Assembly (NCBI GenBank): GCA_019114005.1 | Contig: DXGH01000065.1 | Span: forward strand, 1-55,896 | Length of the DNA stretch: 55,896 nt | Direction of reading: 5' to 3' | Origin: Candidatus Acetatifactor stercoripullorum | Lineage (GTDB): Bacteria; Bacillota; Clostridia; Lachnospirales; Lachnospiraceae | Shown: in pieces, positions 24,315-32,713 of the stretch | Layout of the letters: the number at the start of each line of letters is the position of its first letter | How positions within the stretch are numbered: the stretch's first letter is position 1 | The notes under the pieces: model-generated | What the model was told of the DNA's origin: nothing | Databases searched by the model: none | What the model saw: the letters and a program-made list of their open reading frames with translations, nothing else | Made by a program: the position numbers and the translations under genes

Positions 24315-25994
24315 TCAATTTTCCCCAAGGCCCAGCCTGTTAATAGCTGAAAAAATCGCTCTCACAGAGGCCCTGGTGATATTGGAGCTCACGCCCACGC
24401 CGTAGGTAACGCGTCCGTCATCCGCATCCAGCAGATGAATGTAAGCAGCCGCCTGGGAATTAGAGCCGCTCTGCAGCGCATGCTCCTCATAGTCCAAAAC
24501 CTTGATGGAAATTCCAAGCTCCTGAGCCAGACCCCTCTGTACAGCGTCAATGGGCCCGTTCCCTACAGCCTCAAAGAATTTTTCCTTCCCGTGATCCGTG
24601 TATACTACCGTCACTCTGGTGTCAAACTCGGTCTTCACAGAACCGCTCAGATCATCTATCCGCAGTCTGCGGAAATGAATCGGTTCCTTTCGATTCAAAT
24701 ATTCCTCCCTGAATTTCTCCATAATCTCATCCGGAGAAACCTCTCCCTGCTTCTCGGAAAGAGTTTGAATCACATTGGCAAACTCCTTGTGCATACCCTT
24801 TGGAAGCTTAAAGCCGAAATAGGAATCCATCACAAAGGCTACGCCGCCCTTGCCGGACTGAGAATTGATACGCACGATGGGCTCGTATTCTCTTCCGATG
24901 TCCGCAGGATCAATGGGCAGATACGGCACCTGCCAGATATCGCTGCCCCGCTCCTTCATGGCATGAATTCCCTTGTTGATCGCATCCTGATGGGAGCCGG
25001 AAAACGCGGTGAAAACCAGCTTGCCCGCATAGGGATGTCTGGGATGTATGGGCAGCTTACAGCAGCGCTCGTATATCTCAATAATTTCATTGATATGCTC
25101 AATATTCAGCCCCGGATCAATCCCCTGGGAGAACATATTATAGGCAAGATTCAAAATATCTACATTTCCGGTTCTCTCACCGTTGCCAAAAAGGGTGCCC
25201 TCCACTCTGTCCGCGCCCGCCAAAAGGGCAAGCTCCGCACTGGCTACGCCGGTTCCCCTGTCGTTGTGGGGGTGGACGCTGACCACAATGCTTTCCCGAT
25301 TGTTCAGATGGCCGATCATCCATTCTATCTGATCCGCATACACATTGGGTGTATTCATCTCCACCGTGGACGGAAGATTGATGATCATAGGAGCCTTTGG
25401 TGTAGGCTTCCATTCTGCTGAAACCGCATTACAGATTTCCAGGGCGTAATCAAGCTCCGTGCCCGTAAAGCTTTCCGGTGAATACTCCAGAATAATTTTG
25501 CCGGGAAATTTCTCTGCCCGTTCCTTTACCATTTTCGTGCCGTTCACGGCAATCTCCGTAATGTGCTCCCTGTCCATGTGGAACACTACATCCCGCTGTA
25601 AGGTGGATGTGGAATTATAGATATGCACAATGGCCTGCTTACAGCCCTCAATCGCCTCAAAGGTGCGGTCAATCAGCTCCTCCCTGCACTGGGTGAGCAC
25701 CTGCACCACCACATCGTCGGGAATCAGTCTGCGGTCCACCAGCTGGCGCAGGAAGTCAAATTCAATCTGGCTTGCCGCCGGAAATCCGATCTCAATTTCA
25801 CGGAAGCCAAGCTTGATCAGATACTGGAACATTTCGATCTTTTCTTCCACCACCATGGGATCAATCAACGCCTGATTTCCGTCCCTCAAATCCACACTGC
25901 ACCATACCGGAGCCTTGGCAATCTCCCTCTCCGGCCATTTGCGCTCCGGATAATGTACCACAGGATTTTTGCGGTATCTTTTATAATTCAACAT
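24315..25994 (-). CDS. leuA: 2-isopropylmalate synthase
   Basis: The 559-aa protein matches the long LeuA type. The TIM barrel carries WCSVDLRDGNQALIDPM (metal- and substrate-binding RDGNQ), EIEIGFPAASQIEFDF, and HPHNDRGTGVASAELALLAGADRVEGTLFGNGERTGNVD, with the metal His pair and GNGERTGN signature. A C-terminal regulatory domain (~430-559) binds leucine in homologues. It condenses acetyl-CoA and 2-oxoisovalerate, the first step of leucine synthesis. It lies 25 bp after HPr, with GAAAGGAAG as RBS, so it appears to be the last gene of the cdaA-cdaR-glmM-ptsH unit. No T-box is visible in front. Confidence 0.95.
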   Translation of the reverse strand: MLNYKRYRKNPVVHYPERKWPEREIAKAPVWCSVDLRDGNQALIDPMVVEEKIEMFQYLIKLGFREIEIGFPAASQIEFDFLRQLVDRRLIPDDVVVQVLTQCREELIDRTFEAIEGCKQAIVHIYNSTSTLQRDVVFHMDREHITEIAVNGTKMVKERAEKFPGKIILEYSPESFTGTELDYALEICNAVSAEWKPTPKAPMIINLPSTVEMNTPNVYADQIEWMIGHLNNRESIVVSVHPHNDRGTGVASAELALLAGADRVEGTLFGNGERTGNVDILNLAYNMFSQGIDPGLNIEHINEIIEIYERCCKLPIHPRHPYAGKLVFTAFSGSHQDAINKGIHAMKERGSDIWQVPYLPIDPADIGREYEPIVRINSQSGKGGVAFVMDSYFGFKLPKGMHKEFANVIQTLSEKQGEVSPDEIMEKFREEYLNRKEPIHFRRLRIDDLSGSVKTEFDTRVTVVYTDHGKEKFFEAVGNGPIDAVQRGLAQELGISIKVLDYEEHALQSGSNSQAAAYIHLLDADDGRVTYGVGVSSNITRASVRAIFSAINRLGLGEN

Positions 25995-26019
25995 TTACGG
26001 CTTCTTCCTTTCCAGACCT

Positions 26020-26283
26020 CTATTCCCCAAGACCGCTTTCCACAGCGTCAACCAGCGCCTTAAGCGCTTCCTCCTCATCATCCCCTTCACACACAAATTC
26101 AATTTCATCTCCACATTTCACGCAGGCCCCCAGTACGCTCAAAACGCTTTTGGCATTGGCTGTGCTGCCCTTAAATGAAAATGTGATCAACGACTTAAAC
26201 TGCATTGCTTCTTTGCACAAAATTCCTGCCGGTCTCAGGTGCAAGCCAGTCGGGTTTTTGATAAATACTTTCTGACTTACCAT
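26020..26283 (-). CDS. ptsH: HPr phosphocarrier protein
   Basis: The 87-aa protein MVSQKVFIKNPTGLHLRPA has the phospho-acceptor His15 in the LHLRPA motif, and Ser46 (NAKSVLSVLG), the HPr kinase site of Gram-positive HPr. It carries phosphate from enzyme I to PTS permeases and, when Ser46-phosphorylated, serves CcpA. ATG 26283 has GGAGGG upstream; the open frame extends to 26346 but overlaps glmM without need. No ptsI is beside it. Its position between glmM and leuA is unusual for ptsH. It could be a Crh-like paralogue, but the presence of His15 argues against that. Confidence 0.9.
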   Translation of the reverse strand: MVSQKVFIKNPTGLHLRPAGILCKEAMQFKSLITFSFKGSTANAKSVLSVLGACVKCGDEIEFVCEGDDEEEALKALVDAVESGLGE

Positions 26284-26342
26284 AATGCCATCCCTCCACT
26301 TTCTTTTGCTTATCTTAACTATAGCACGGTTCAAATTTTCTG

Positions 26343-27692
26343 TCAAAACATTACGTCCTGAATCAGATTCGCCAGCTTCTCCGCCTCAGCCTGTATCACC
26401 TGCAGATCCTTGCCCTCTATCATGACCCGAACTAAAGGCTCTGTGCCTGAGGGGCGTATCAGCACTCTTCCCTGTCCCTCAAATTTTTTCTCGATTTCCT
26501 CTATGGCCTTCGCGATGACGGGATATTCCATATACTTATCCTTCTTGTGGTTTGCCACCCGGGCATTTACAAGAGCCTGCGGAAGCACCTCCATAATACC
26601 GGCAAGCTCAGACAGGCTTTTTCCGGTTTCCACCATAACCTGAAGCAGATGCAGCGCACTCAGGAGTCCGTCCCCGGTGGTATTTTCATCCAGGAAGATA
26701 ATATGTCCCGACTGCTCTCCTCCAAGGCTGGCTCCGATTTCTTTCATGCGTTCCAAAACATACCTGTCTCCTACCTTTGTCTGCTCCATGTTCAGGCCGC
26801 ATCTCTCACCCATGAGGAAAAATCCCAGATTGCTCATAACGGTGGCCACAATGGTGTCTTTTTTCAGCTTTCCCTGGCTTTTCATATAGTTGCCCACAAT
26901 AGCCATAATCTGATCCCCGTCCACAACCTTGCCGTTCTCATCCACAGCCAAAAGCCTGTCGGCGTCTCCGTCAAATGCCAGCCCCACCGCTGCCTTTTCA
27001 AAAACCACTCTGGCCTGAAGCTCTTCCATATGAGTGGAGCCGCAGTTTGCATTGATATTGGTGCCGTCCGGGCTGTTGTGGATTGGCACTACGTCCCCTC
27101 CCAATTCCTTTAAGGCCTCCACAGAGGTGTAAAAAGAGGCGCCCTCCGCGCAATCCACTACGATCTTCATGCCCTCCAGATTTACATTCACCGACTGAAC
27201 AGCATGATTGATGTACTCCTCCCTGGCGTCCGTGCGGTATTTGATCTTGCCGACGCCGGGCCCTATGGGAAACTCAATCCCACGCATCCCGTCCCGGATC
27301 ACAGCCTCTATCTCATCCTCCAGGGCATCCGGAAGCTTATATCCGTTTCCGTCAAAGAATTTAATGCCGTTAAATTCCACCGGATTATGGGATGCAGAAA
27401 TCACCACTCCCGCATCCACCTTGTACTTTTGCGTCAGATATGCCACCGCAGGGGTGGGAAGCACTCCCACATAAATACAGTTGGCTCCTACTGAGCAGGC
27501 GCCCGCCATCAGCGCATTCGACAGCATATCTCCTGAAATACGGGTGTCACACCCCACCATAATAGTTGGCTTATGCTTTTTTTCCTTTGTCAAAACATAT
27601 GCGCCTGCCTGCCCCAGCTGCATGGCAAGCAGTGGAGTAAGCTCCTCGTTGGCAATTCCTCTTACTCCGTCTGTCCCAAATAATCTAGCCAT
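26343..27692 (-). CDS. glmM: Phosphoglucosamine mutase
   Basis: The 449-aa protein has all family motifs: MARLFGTDGVRGIAN, the phosphoserine loop GVVISASHNPVEFNGIKFF, the metal loop AFDGDADRLLAVDE, GGEQSGHIIF, and the phosphate-binding RPSGTEPLVRVMIEG. It interconverts glucosamine-6-P and glucosamine-1-P for UDP-GlcNAc and so feeds peptidoglycan and the EPS locus. It follows cdaR by 33 bp; cdaA-cdaR-glmM is a conserved Firmicutes unit in which GlmM can bind and inhibit CdaA. Confidence 0.96.
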   Translation of the reverse strand: MARLFGTDGVRGIANEELTPLLAMQLGQAGAYVLTKEKKHKPTIMVGCDTRISGDMLSNALMAGACSVGANCIYVGVLPTPAVAYLTQKYKVDAGVVISASHNPVEFNGIKFFDGNGYKLPDALEDEIEAVIRDGMRGIEFPIGPGVGKIKYRTDAREEYINHAVQSVNVNLEGMKIVVDCAEGASFYTSVEALKELGGDVVPIHNSPDGTNINANCGSTHMEELQARVVFEKAAVGLAFDGDADRLLAVDENGKVVDGDQIMAIVGNYMKSQGKLKKDTIVATVMSNLGFFLMGERCGLNMEQTKVGDRYVLERMKEIGASLGGEQSGHIIFLDENTTGDGLLSALHLLQVMVETGKSLSELAGIMEVLPQALVNARVANHKKDKYMEYPVIAKAIEEIEKKFEGQGRVLIRPSGTEPLVRVMIEGKDLQVIQAEAEKLANLIQDVMF

Positions 27693-27725
27693 CCTTTTTC
27701 CTCGTTTCCGGTGCTTCCACCTTCT

Positions 27726-28997
27726 TTATTGCTCTTCCAGTCTCGTAACCACCACTCTCGCATAGACCCGGCTTTCCAGGTTGACTTCCTCCGCCAGATC
27801 AAAGGTGATGGGTATGAAATAGGTTCCCGGGGAGAGCTCCTCCCTTTCCTCATCTGCCATCCATGCCCCGATATCCACGGTGCCCCTCACCGCACTCTCC
27901 TCCAGAGGCGTGATGTAGGCATCCAGTCCGTACACATTCAGGGTGTATGTGGTGTAATCCTCCTGCAGCTGTACATCCACACCTTCGGGAGCATTCACAA
28001 GACTGATGTTTTCTGCCGGTATCTCCAGTGTTTTTTCTACCTGAGGTTCAATGTAAACTGTAGCGGTTACTCTGCCGTTATAGCTGCTGTCCGCCAGACT
28101 CACATTTTCGGGCAGGTAGTCTCTGATATCAATGGTTTTCACAAAATTTTCTGTTGCACCGGAGATATCTAATTCCTCCTCCGGGATGCTGATCCTGCTT
28201 ATGCCTGACAGCGTATAAGCCGAACCGGCGATCTGTATGGAAGCGGGACTGCTCTCCGTCACACCGGTGACAAGATATCCCTCCTGGGGCTCACCAGCTA
28301 CGTTCAGCTCTATGGGAACTGTCTTTACGGCAAGTATCTCCACCTCTATGCGTACATAGCTTACATTCTTCCTTACGCTGGCGGAGTCCACCAGATTCCC
28401 GTCCCCATCATAAAGCTGCACATCTACGTTGGCGGACAGGCTGTTTGTGGCTCCTGTCACATCAATTTCCACTGCAGCATAGCTGATGCTTTCTATGACA
28501 GATTCCGGCCCGGTCACCTCAATCAGGGTTTGGTCAGGCGTTGCGCTTGCCACCATATAGCCGTCTGCCACCTCGCCCACCGTATTGGTCTGCAGCCTTA
28601 CCCACTTGCTGCTCTTGTCCTCCACACTCAGGCGTACAGCGTCGTGATCCCCCTCAATGCTGTCTATCTCATAGTTTACCGAATAGGTAATCGCCACCGT
28701 ATTAATGTCCGTCAGCTTACTAATGTCAGCCTCTGCCACAATATCGGAAGCGCGCAGCTGCTCCCGGATGCTTCGGGGTGCGCTGACCGTCACATTTACG
28801 GAATCCGTGTTGTCCAAAACCTCATAAACCTTGTTTTCCTCGTCCAGAAGCTCCGTATTGGTCAGCCTTACCGTGATATTGTTAAAACGTATGGTTCCGA
28901 TGGGGTCATCGATCTGCACAACCAGAAACCACAGAATAAAGGCAAGTATCAGGGATACAAGCTTCAGACCCCAGTTTTTAAATATTTTTTTTCTCAT
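27726..28997 (-). CDS. cdaR: YbbR-domain regulator of diadenylate cyclase (CdaR)
   Basis: The 423-aa protein has a single N-terminal helix (KLVSLILAFILWFLVVQI) followed by repeated YbbR beta-domains outside the cell. Recurrent phrases are seen, such as TVRLTNTELLDEE, PQVEKTLEIPAENI and EGYLVTGVTESSPASIQIAG. CdaR modulates CdaA activity in homologous systems. The start overlaps the end of cdaA by 20 bp, with an AAGGAG upstream, typical of this operon. Confidence 0.9.
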   Translation of the reverse strand: MRKKIFKNWGLKLVSLILAFILWFLVVQIDDPIGTIRFNNITVRLTNTELLDEENKVYEVLDNTDSVNVTVSAPRSIREQLRASDIVAEADISKLTDINTVAITYSVNYEIDSIEGDHDAVRLSVEDKSSKWVRLQTNTVGEVADGYMVASATPDQTLIEVTGPESVIESISYAAVEIDVTGATNSLSANVDVQLYDGDGNLVDSASVRKNVSYVRIEVEILAVKTVPIELNVAGEPQEGYLVTGVTESSPASIQIAGSAYTLSGISRISIPEEELDISGATENFVKTIDIRDYLPENVSLADSSYNGRVTATVYIEPQVEKTLEIPAENISLVNAPEGVDVQLQEDYTTYTLNVYGLDAYITPLEESAVRGTVDIGAWMADEEREELSPGTYFIPITFDLAEEVNLESRVYARVVVTRLEEQ

Positions 28998-29871
28998 CAG
29001 CGGTCCTGCTCCTTCCCTTCCAGATACGCTTGCTCTTTGCCTTCTCCTCCCCGTCTTTATTTAAAATTTGCTGCAGACGTTTTTTCAGTCCCTCCGCATC
29101 CAGATTCCGGGACAGCTCTCCCTCGTAGGCCACGCTGATGCCGCCAGTCTCCTCGGACACGATCACTGTGAGCGAATCCGACACCTCTGAAATCCCAACT
29201 CCCGCCCTGTGTCTGGTGCCAAGCTCCTTGCTCAGTCCCATATTGTCGGAAAGGGGCAGATAACAGGTGGCAGAGGTGATTCGGTTTCCACGGATAATCA
29301 CCGCGCCGTCATGCAGAGGCGTATTATGCTCGAAAATATTAATCAAAAGCTGGCTTGTAACAATTCCGTCCACATCGATTCCCGTGCGTTCATAATCCCG
29401 CAGGGACACATTCTGCTCTATCACGATCAGGGCTCCCGTCTTGACCTTGCCCATCTCCACACAGGCCTTGGTTATCTCGTTAATGGTTTTTTGGGAGAAC
29501 AGCTCCTGTGTCCCGCGCCTGGAATCAAAGGGAAGCACTGAAGTGAGCAGATTCTTTTTGCCCAGCTCCTCCAGAGCATGGCGCAGCTCCGGCTGAAGCA
29601 CCACAATCAGCGCCGTTACCGCAAAGGTCAGCACATTCTGCGCCATCCACAGAATTGTGGACATATTTGCCAGATATGCCAGAAGCAGAAACACAAGGAT
29701 CACGATCAATCCCTTCATCAGCTGCCATGCCCTTGTGGTCTTCATCCAGACTAAAATATAATACAACAAAAAGGCGATAATCAAGATTTCTACGAAATCG
29801 CTTATCCCCATTGTTGTCTTATATACACTAAAATCTCTTAAGTGATCAACTACTGTCTCAAACCACTGCAT
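28978..29871 (-). CDS. cdaA: Membrane diadenylate cyclase (c-di-AMP synthase)
   Basis: The 297-aa protein has three N-terminal helices (~25-85) and a DAC domain with the DGA motif in NTPLHDGAVIIRGN and the ATP-binding motif LGTRHRAGVGISE. It makes c-di-AMP from two ATP, controlling potassium and osmolyte balance and wall integrity. The last ~40 residues are basic. It is followed by cdaR and glmM. Confidence 0.95.
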   Translation of the reverse strand: MQWFETVVDHLRDFSVYKTTMGISDFVEILIIAFLLYYILVWMKTTRAWQLMKGLIVILVFLLLAYLANMSTILWMAQNVLTFAVTALIVVLQPELRHALEELGKKNLLTSVLPFDSRRGTQELFSQKTINEITKACVEMGKVKTGALIVIEQNVSLRDYERTGIDVDGIVTSQLLINIFEHNTPLHDGAVIIRGNRITSATCYLPLSDNMGLSKELGTRHRAGVGISEVSDSLTVIVSEETGGISVAYEGELSRNLDAEGLKKRLQQILNKDGEEKAKSKRIWKGRSRTADEKKNI

Positions 29872-29897
29872 TGCCTATCATTCCCTGCTATTTATTT

Positions 29898-31073
29898 TCA
29901 GAACAATTCCTCGTAATCATCCGTATTCTCCTCGGTCATATTGCTGTTAATGGTTACGCTCCTGCCCGTTCTGGCATCATTTCTATGTGTCCCCGGTCTT
30001 TGGCCCCTTCCCTCATCCCGGTGCGCTCCCTGCGCCGTCCGCTCCTGCCCCGTGGAAATTCTCTCCGTAGTCACATTTCTGGTTCTCTGTCCGGAAACGG
30101 TTCTGGCGCCCGCTGCAGACGTTCTGCCCGGGGCGGCTCCGGTACGCCTCTGGGGATTGATTTTCTTCACCGTTTTGGAAGGCGCAGTCACTGTCATCTT
30201 GGGTACGGCCTTCACATAGTAATAGTATTCATCATCCTCAAACTGCACCTTTTCTGTCCGGCTGTAATCCACACAAAACCGGAAAAACTCTATGATTTTT
30301 GCCACCACCACAGCCGCGATTTCTCCCACCACTGCACCCAGCAGAGAAATATTGAGATCATACATCAAATCCCCTACCAGAAGTATGACCAGATTCATCA
30401 TAACACCGGCAATCATGGCAATGGTCCAGCAGTGGTCCACCGCCATCCTGCGTATCAAATATACCACAATCACAGTGATGGCAAATGCCGCTATCACCAC
30501 AAACATCTCCTGATTACCCAGGATTCCGTCAATAATCAGCCTGAGCTTTGCGGTGGCCTCCTCTGCGCCCATAGTGCTTATGGTAGATGCGCTGCCGGAC
30601 ACGGTAAGAAGCAGATAATATACCACTACACCGCAGCTGACAGATATAGCGGACGCAGGCGTCCCCAAAAGTCCCATAGCCACAGGCATGATATAAGGCA
30701 CCTGCAGTACAAACAAAAACGGCGTCAGCACCGCCACAATGGCCTCCTTGTGGCAAATCCTGAAAAACAGAAGAAACAGCAGCAGATAGACACACAGCCC
30801 TATGGCCGCAATCTCCAGGGACAACGCGTACATATGAGCCAGACTGAACAATGCCGCAAACAAAACAATGCTTCCCATTGGAAGGAAGGAGCACAAGAGC
30901 GACACAATCAGAACAATGGCTATATTATCCAGCTGCGTCATATATCCCAGCTGTCCGTTCAGGGTATTCAGCACCAAAAAAGCCAGCAGAAACTTCAAAA
31001 TCGGCAGAATAAAAAATTCATTTTTACTGTAAAACAGCTTTAGTTTTTCTCTAAATTCCAGTAAACCAGTCAT
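29898..31073 (-). CDS. Conserved polytopic membrane protein with basic low-complexity tail
   Basis: The 391-aa protein has about nine hydrophobic helices in residues 20-275. A cytosolic tail follows, with EDDEYYYYVKAVPKM and a long Arg/Thr/Gly-rich disordered region (TGAAPGRTSAAGARTVSGQ..., ~310-375) ending in an acidic DDYEELF. The YYYYVKAVPKM block is one I associate with a Lachnospiraceae family always found next to cdaA. The function is unknown; proximity suggests a link with c-di-AMP or the cell envelope. GGAGGAAAG precedes the start. Confidence 0.8.
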   Translation of the reverse strand: MTGLLEFREKLKLFYSKNEFFILPILKFLLAFLVLNTLNGQLGYMTQLDNIAIVLIVSLLCSFLPMGSIVLFAALFSLAHMYALSLEIAAIGLCVYLLLFLLFFRICHKEAIVAVLTPFLFVLQVPYIMPVAMGLLGTPASAISVSCGVVVYYLLLTVSGSASTISTMGAEEATAKLRLIIDGILGNQEMFVVIAAFAITVIVVYLIRRMAVDHCWTIAMIAGVMMNLVILLVGDLMYDLNISLLGAVVGEIAAVVVAKIIEFFRFCVDYSRTEKVQFEDDEYYYYVKAVPKMTVTAPSKTVKKINPQRRTGAAPGRTSAAGARTVSGQRTRNVTTERISTGQERTAQGAHRDEGRGQRPGTHRNDARTGRSVTINSNMTEENTDDYEELF

Positions 31074-31101
31074 TCTTTCCTCCAGGTAAGCCTAAAATGC
31101 C

Positions 31102-31488
31102 TCACTCGTTGTAAAGCGAATTGAGCTTTTTCAGGTTGTGATAATAACATTTCAGGCTTTTCTTTGCTTTAGAATATCGGTAAGAATACAGAATATAAGA
31201 AATCACTCCATATCCTGCCACCGTAATCCCGTAGTACAAAAGCACGGTCTGGGCAAACTCGATCAGATTCATGTTATAAATATCCTGCATGAAAATTTCA
31301 AAGTCATAGAACACAAACAGTGCAAATATAATGGCAAAGGCCACGGTGGCGCAGAAAATGGATTTCAGCACCTGAAGGCCGATATAATCGCTGCGAAAAT
31401 ATCTGCCTATAGCCACATTCTCCCGTCCTTCATTTTGTTCATAGGATGCCATTTTTGTCATCAAAATAATACGTTCTTCGTTCAGCAT
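31102..31488 (-). CDS. Small membrane protein, unknown
   Basis: The 128-aa protein has two hydrophobic helices (SIFCATVAFAIIFALFVFYDF and FAQTVLLYYGITVAGYGVISYILY) and a basic, Tyr/Lys-rich C-terminus. The N-terminal ~35 residues are soluble. GGAGAAATT is the RBS. It sits between yvyF and the polytopic protein and looks co-transcribed with both. I recognise no family. Confidence 0.7.
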   Translation of the reverse strand: MLNEERIILMTKMASYEQNEGRENVAIGRYFRSDYIGLQVLKSIFCATVAFAIIFALFVFYDFEIFMQDIYNMNLIEFAQTVLLYYGITVAGYGVISYILYSYRYSKAKKSLKCYYHNLKKLNSLYNE

Positions 31489-31502
31489 GATAATTTCTCC
31501 GT

Positions 31503-31907
31503 TTATAAATACCGCATTCTCGGGTTTTCCCGGTCAACAGGCTCCCGCTTGACCCCCTTGGGTTTATTGCTCTCCAAAATATTCTTAAAGCCCTTGGTCA
31601 TGTCAAATTTGCATTTTTCGCAAAATCTGCCGCAGCGGATAGGCGCCCCGCAGACCTCGCAGGTCAGGAAAATAGGAGAATCCTCCGTCACCTCCAGCCG
31701 CTCCTCCCGAAGCCACTGCCTGATCTGGGAGGGCTCCACATCACATGCCTTCGATACCTCAGGAATGCCCACCCCAGGATGGCTGCGTATATACTCCTTC
31801 ACCTCCTGAAATTTGCCCTCAAGAGATTCCCTGCAGGCCTGGCACAAGACAGGCCCCGCCACATAGTTAAATATCCTTCCGCATCCTCTGCAATTCCTAA
31901 TGTCCAT
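31503..31907 (-). CDS. yvyF: YvyF-like flagellar operon protein
   Basis: About 134 aa starting MDIRNCRGCGRIFNYVAGPVLCQACRESLEGKFQEVKEYI. The N-terminal CxxC...CxxC and the C-terminal CEVCGAPI...CEKC pairs form zinc ribbons. A central helix-turn-helix-like part (GVGIPEVSKACDVEPSQIRQWLREERLE) matches YvyF/TIGR03826. In Bacillus yvyF lies after comFC in front of flgM, the same neighbour as here. The ATG at 31907 fits family N-termini; ATG 31919 is an alternative. Confidence 0.82.
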   Translation of the reverse strand: MDIRNCRGCGRIFNYVAGPVLCQACRESLEGKFQEVKEYIRSHPGVGIPEVSKACDVEPSQIRQWLREERLEVTEDSPIFLTCEVCGAPIRCGRFCEKCKFDMTKGFKNILESNKPKGVKREPVDRENPRMRYL

Positions 31908-31966
31908 AAAACGCCCCATTTCTGCGCTGCTTCTCTGTGCCGCTTATTGCACCCCGCACCGCTTTC

Positions 31967-32713
31967 TTAAATCCCAGTGCCGCCGGCAAGTGTAAGAAAG
32001 TAAACCTTCTCCGCCCCATTTTCTTTCAATACTCTGGCCGCCTCCTCTACGGTACTGCCGGTAGTGTAAATGTCATCTATAATTATAATCGTACTTAATT
32101 TTACATCATTTTGGCATATATGGAAAGCCTTTTTCAAATTATTTTGCCTTTCTTTCGGATTTTGGCTCTTTAAGGGAGCCGTGTTTTTCACTCTCTTTAA
32201 AAGATTTTCATACACAGGCAGCCCGGCGCAGCGTCCCAGGGCTCTGGCTAAAAGCGCCGCCTGATTGTATCCCCGCCTGCGGAGCCTTTTTTTGTGGAGG
32301 GGAATAGGCACAAGGGCATCCGGCGCTGCCCCTCGTATGAATCCGCCCAGCCATTTCCACATTTCCTCTCCGTAAAAGTCCGCATACTCCTGCCGTTTTC
32401 CGTATTTAAAGCGGTATAGAGAGGCTGCGGCGCTCTCATACTCATAGAGTGCTCTTCCCCGGATAAAGCTATGCTTTTTCTCCTTACAGCTGCTGCAGTA
32501 TTCTCCCTCCTCCAAAAGCTTTTTCCCGCAGCACATACACCAGGGCGGTGTGATAAGCTTAAACTTCGGCACACACTCCGCACATATTTTTTCTCCGTAA
32601 GGCTGTACAATGCGGTCGCACACAGGGCACCTTAAGGGAAACAGAAGCTGTCTTGCCTGTTTTCCCACCGTACTGCAAAGCAAATACCATTTTGTTTCTT
32701 TTCTGTTTTTCAC
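31967..32713 (-). CDS. comFC: ComF family phosphoribosyltransferase-like protein
   Basis: This ~248-aa protein has N-terminal Cys4 zinc fingers (CPVCDRIV...CAEC and CMCCGKKL...CSSC), a YRFKYGKRQEYADFYGEEM segment, VPIPLHKKRLRRRGYNQAALLARALG, and the PRPP-binding motif IIIIDDIYTTGSTVEEAARVL. ComFC acts in DNA uptake in competent bacteria. I chose GTG 32713, whose TGA overlap with the recD2 stop couples the two; the frame is open to 32770 inside recD2. Confidence 0.87.
   Translation of the reverse strand: MKNRKETKWYLLCSTVGKQARQLLFPLRCPVCDRIVQPYGEKICAECVPKFKLITPPWCMCCGKKLLEEGEYCSSCKEKKHSFIRGRALYEYESAAASLYRFKYGKRQEYADFYGEEMWKWLGGFIRGAAPDALVPIPLHKKRLRRRGYNQAALLARALGRCAGLPVYENLLKRVKNTAPLKSQNPKERQNNLKKAFHICQNDVKLSTIIIIDDIYTTGSTVEEAARVLKENGAEKVYFLTLAGGTGI

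Noticed and set aside
25995..26020. T-box leader before leuA
   Set aside because: Only 25 bp separate HPr and leuA, too short for a T-box.
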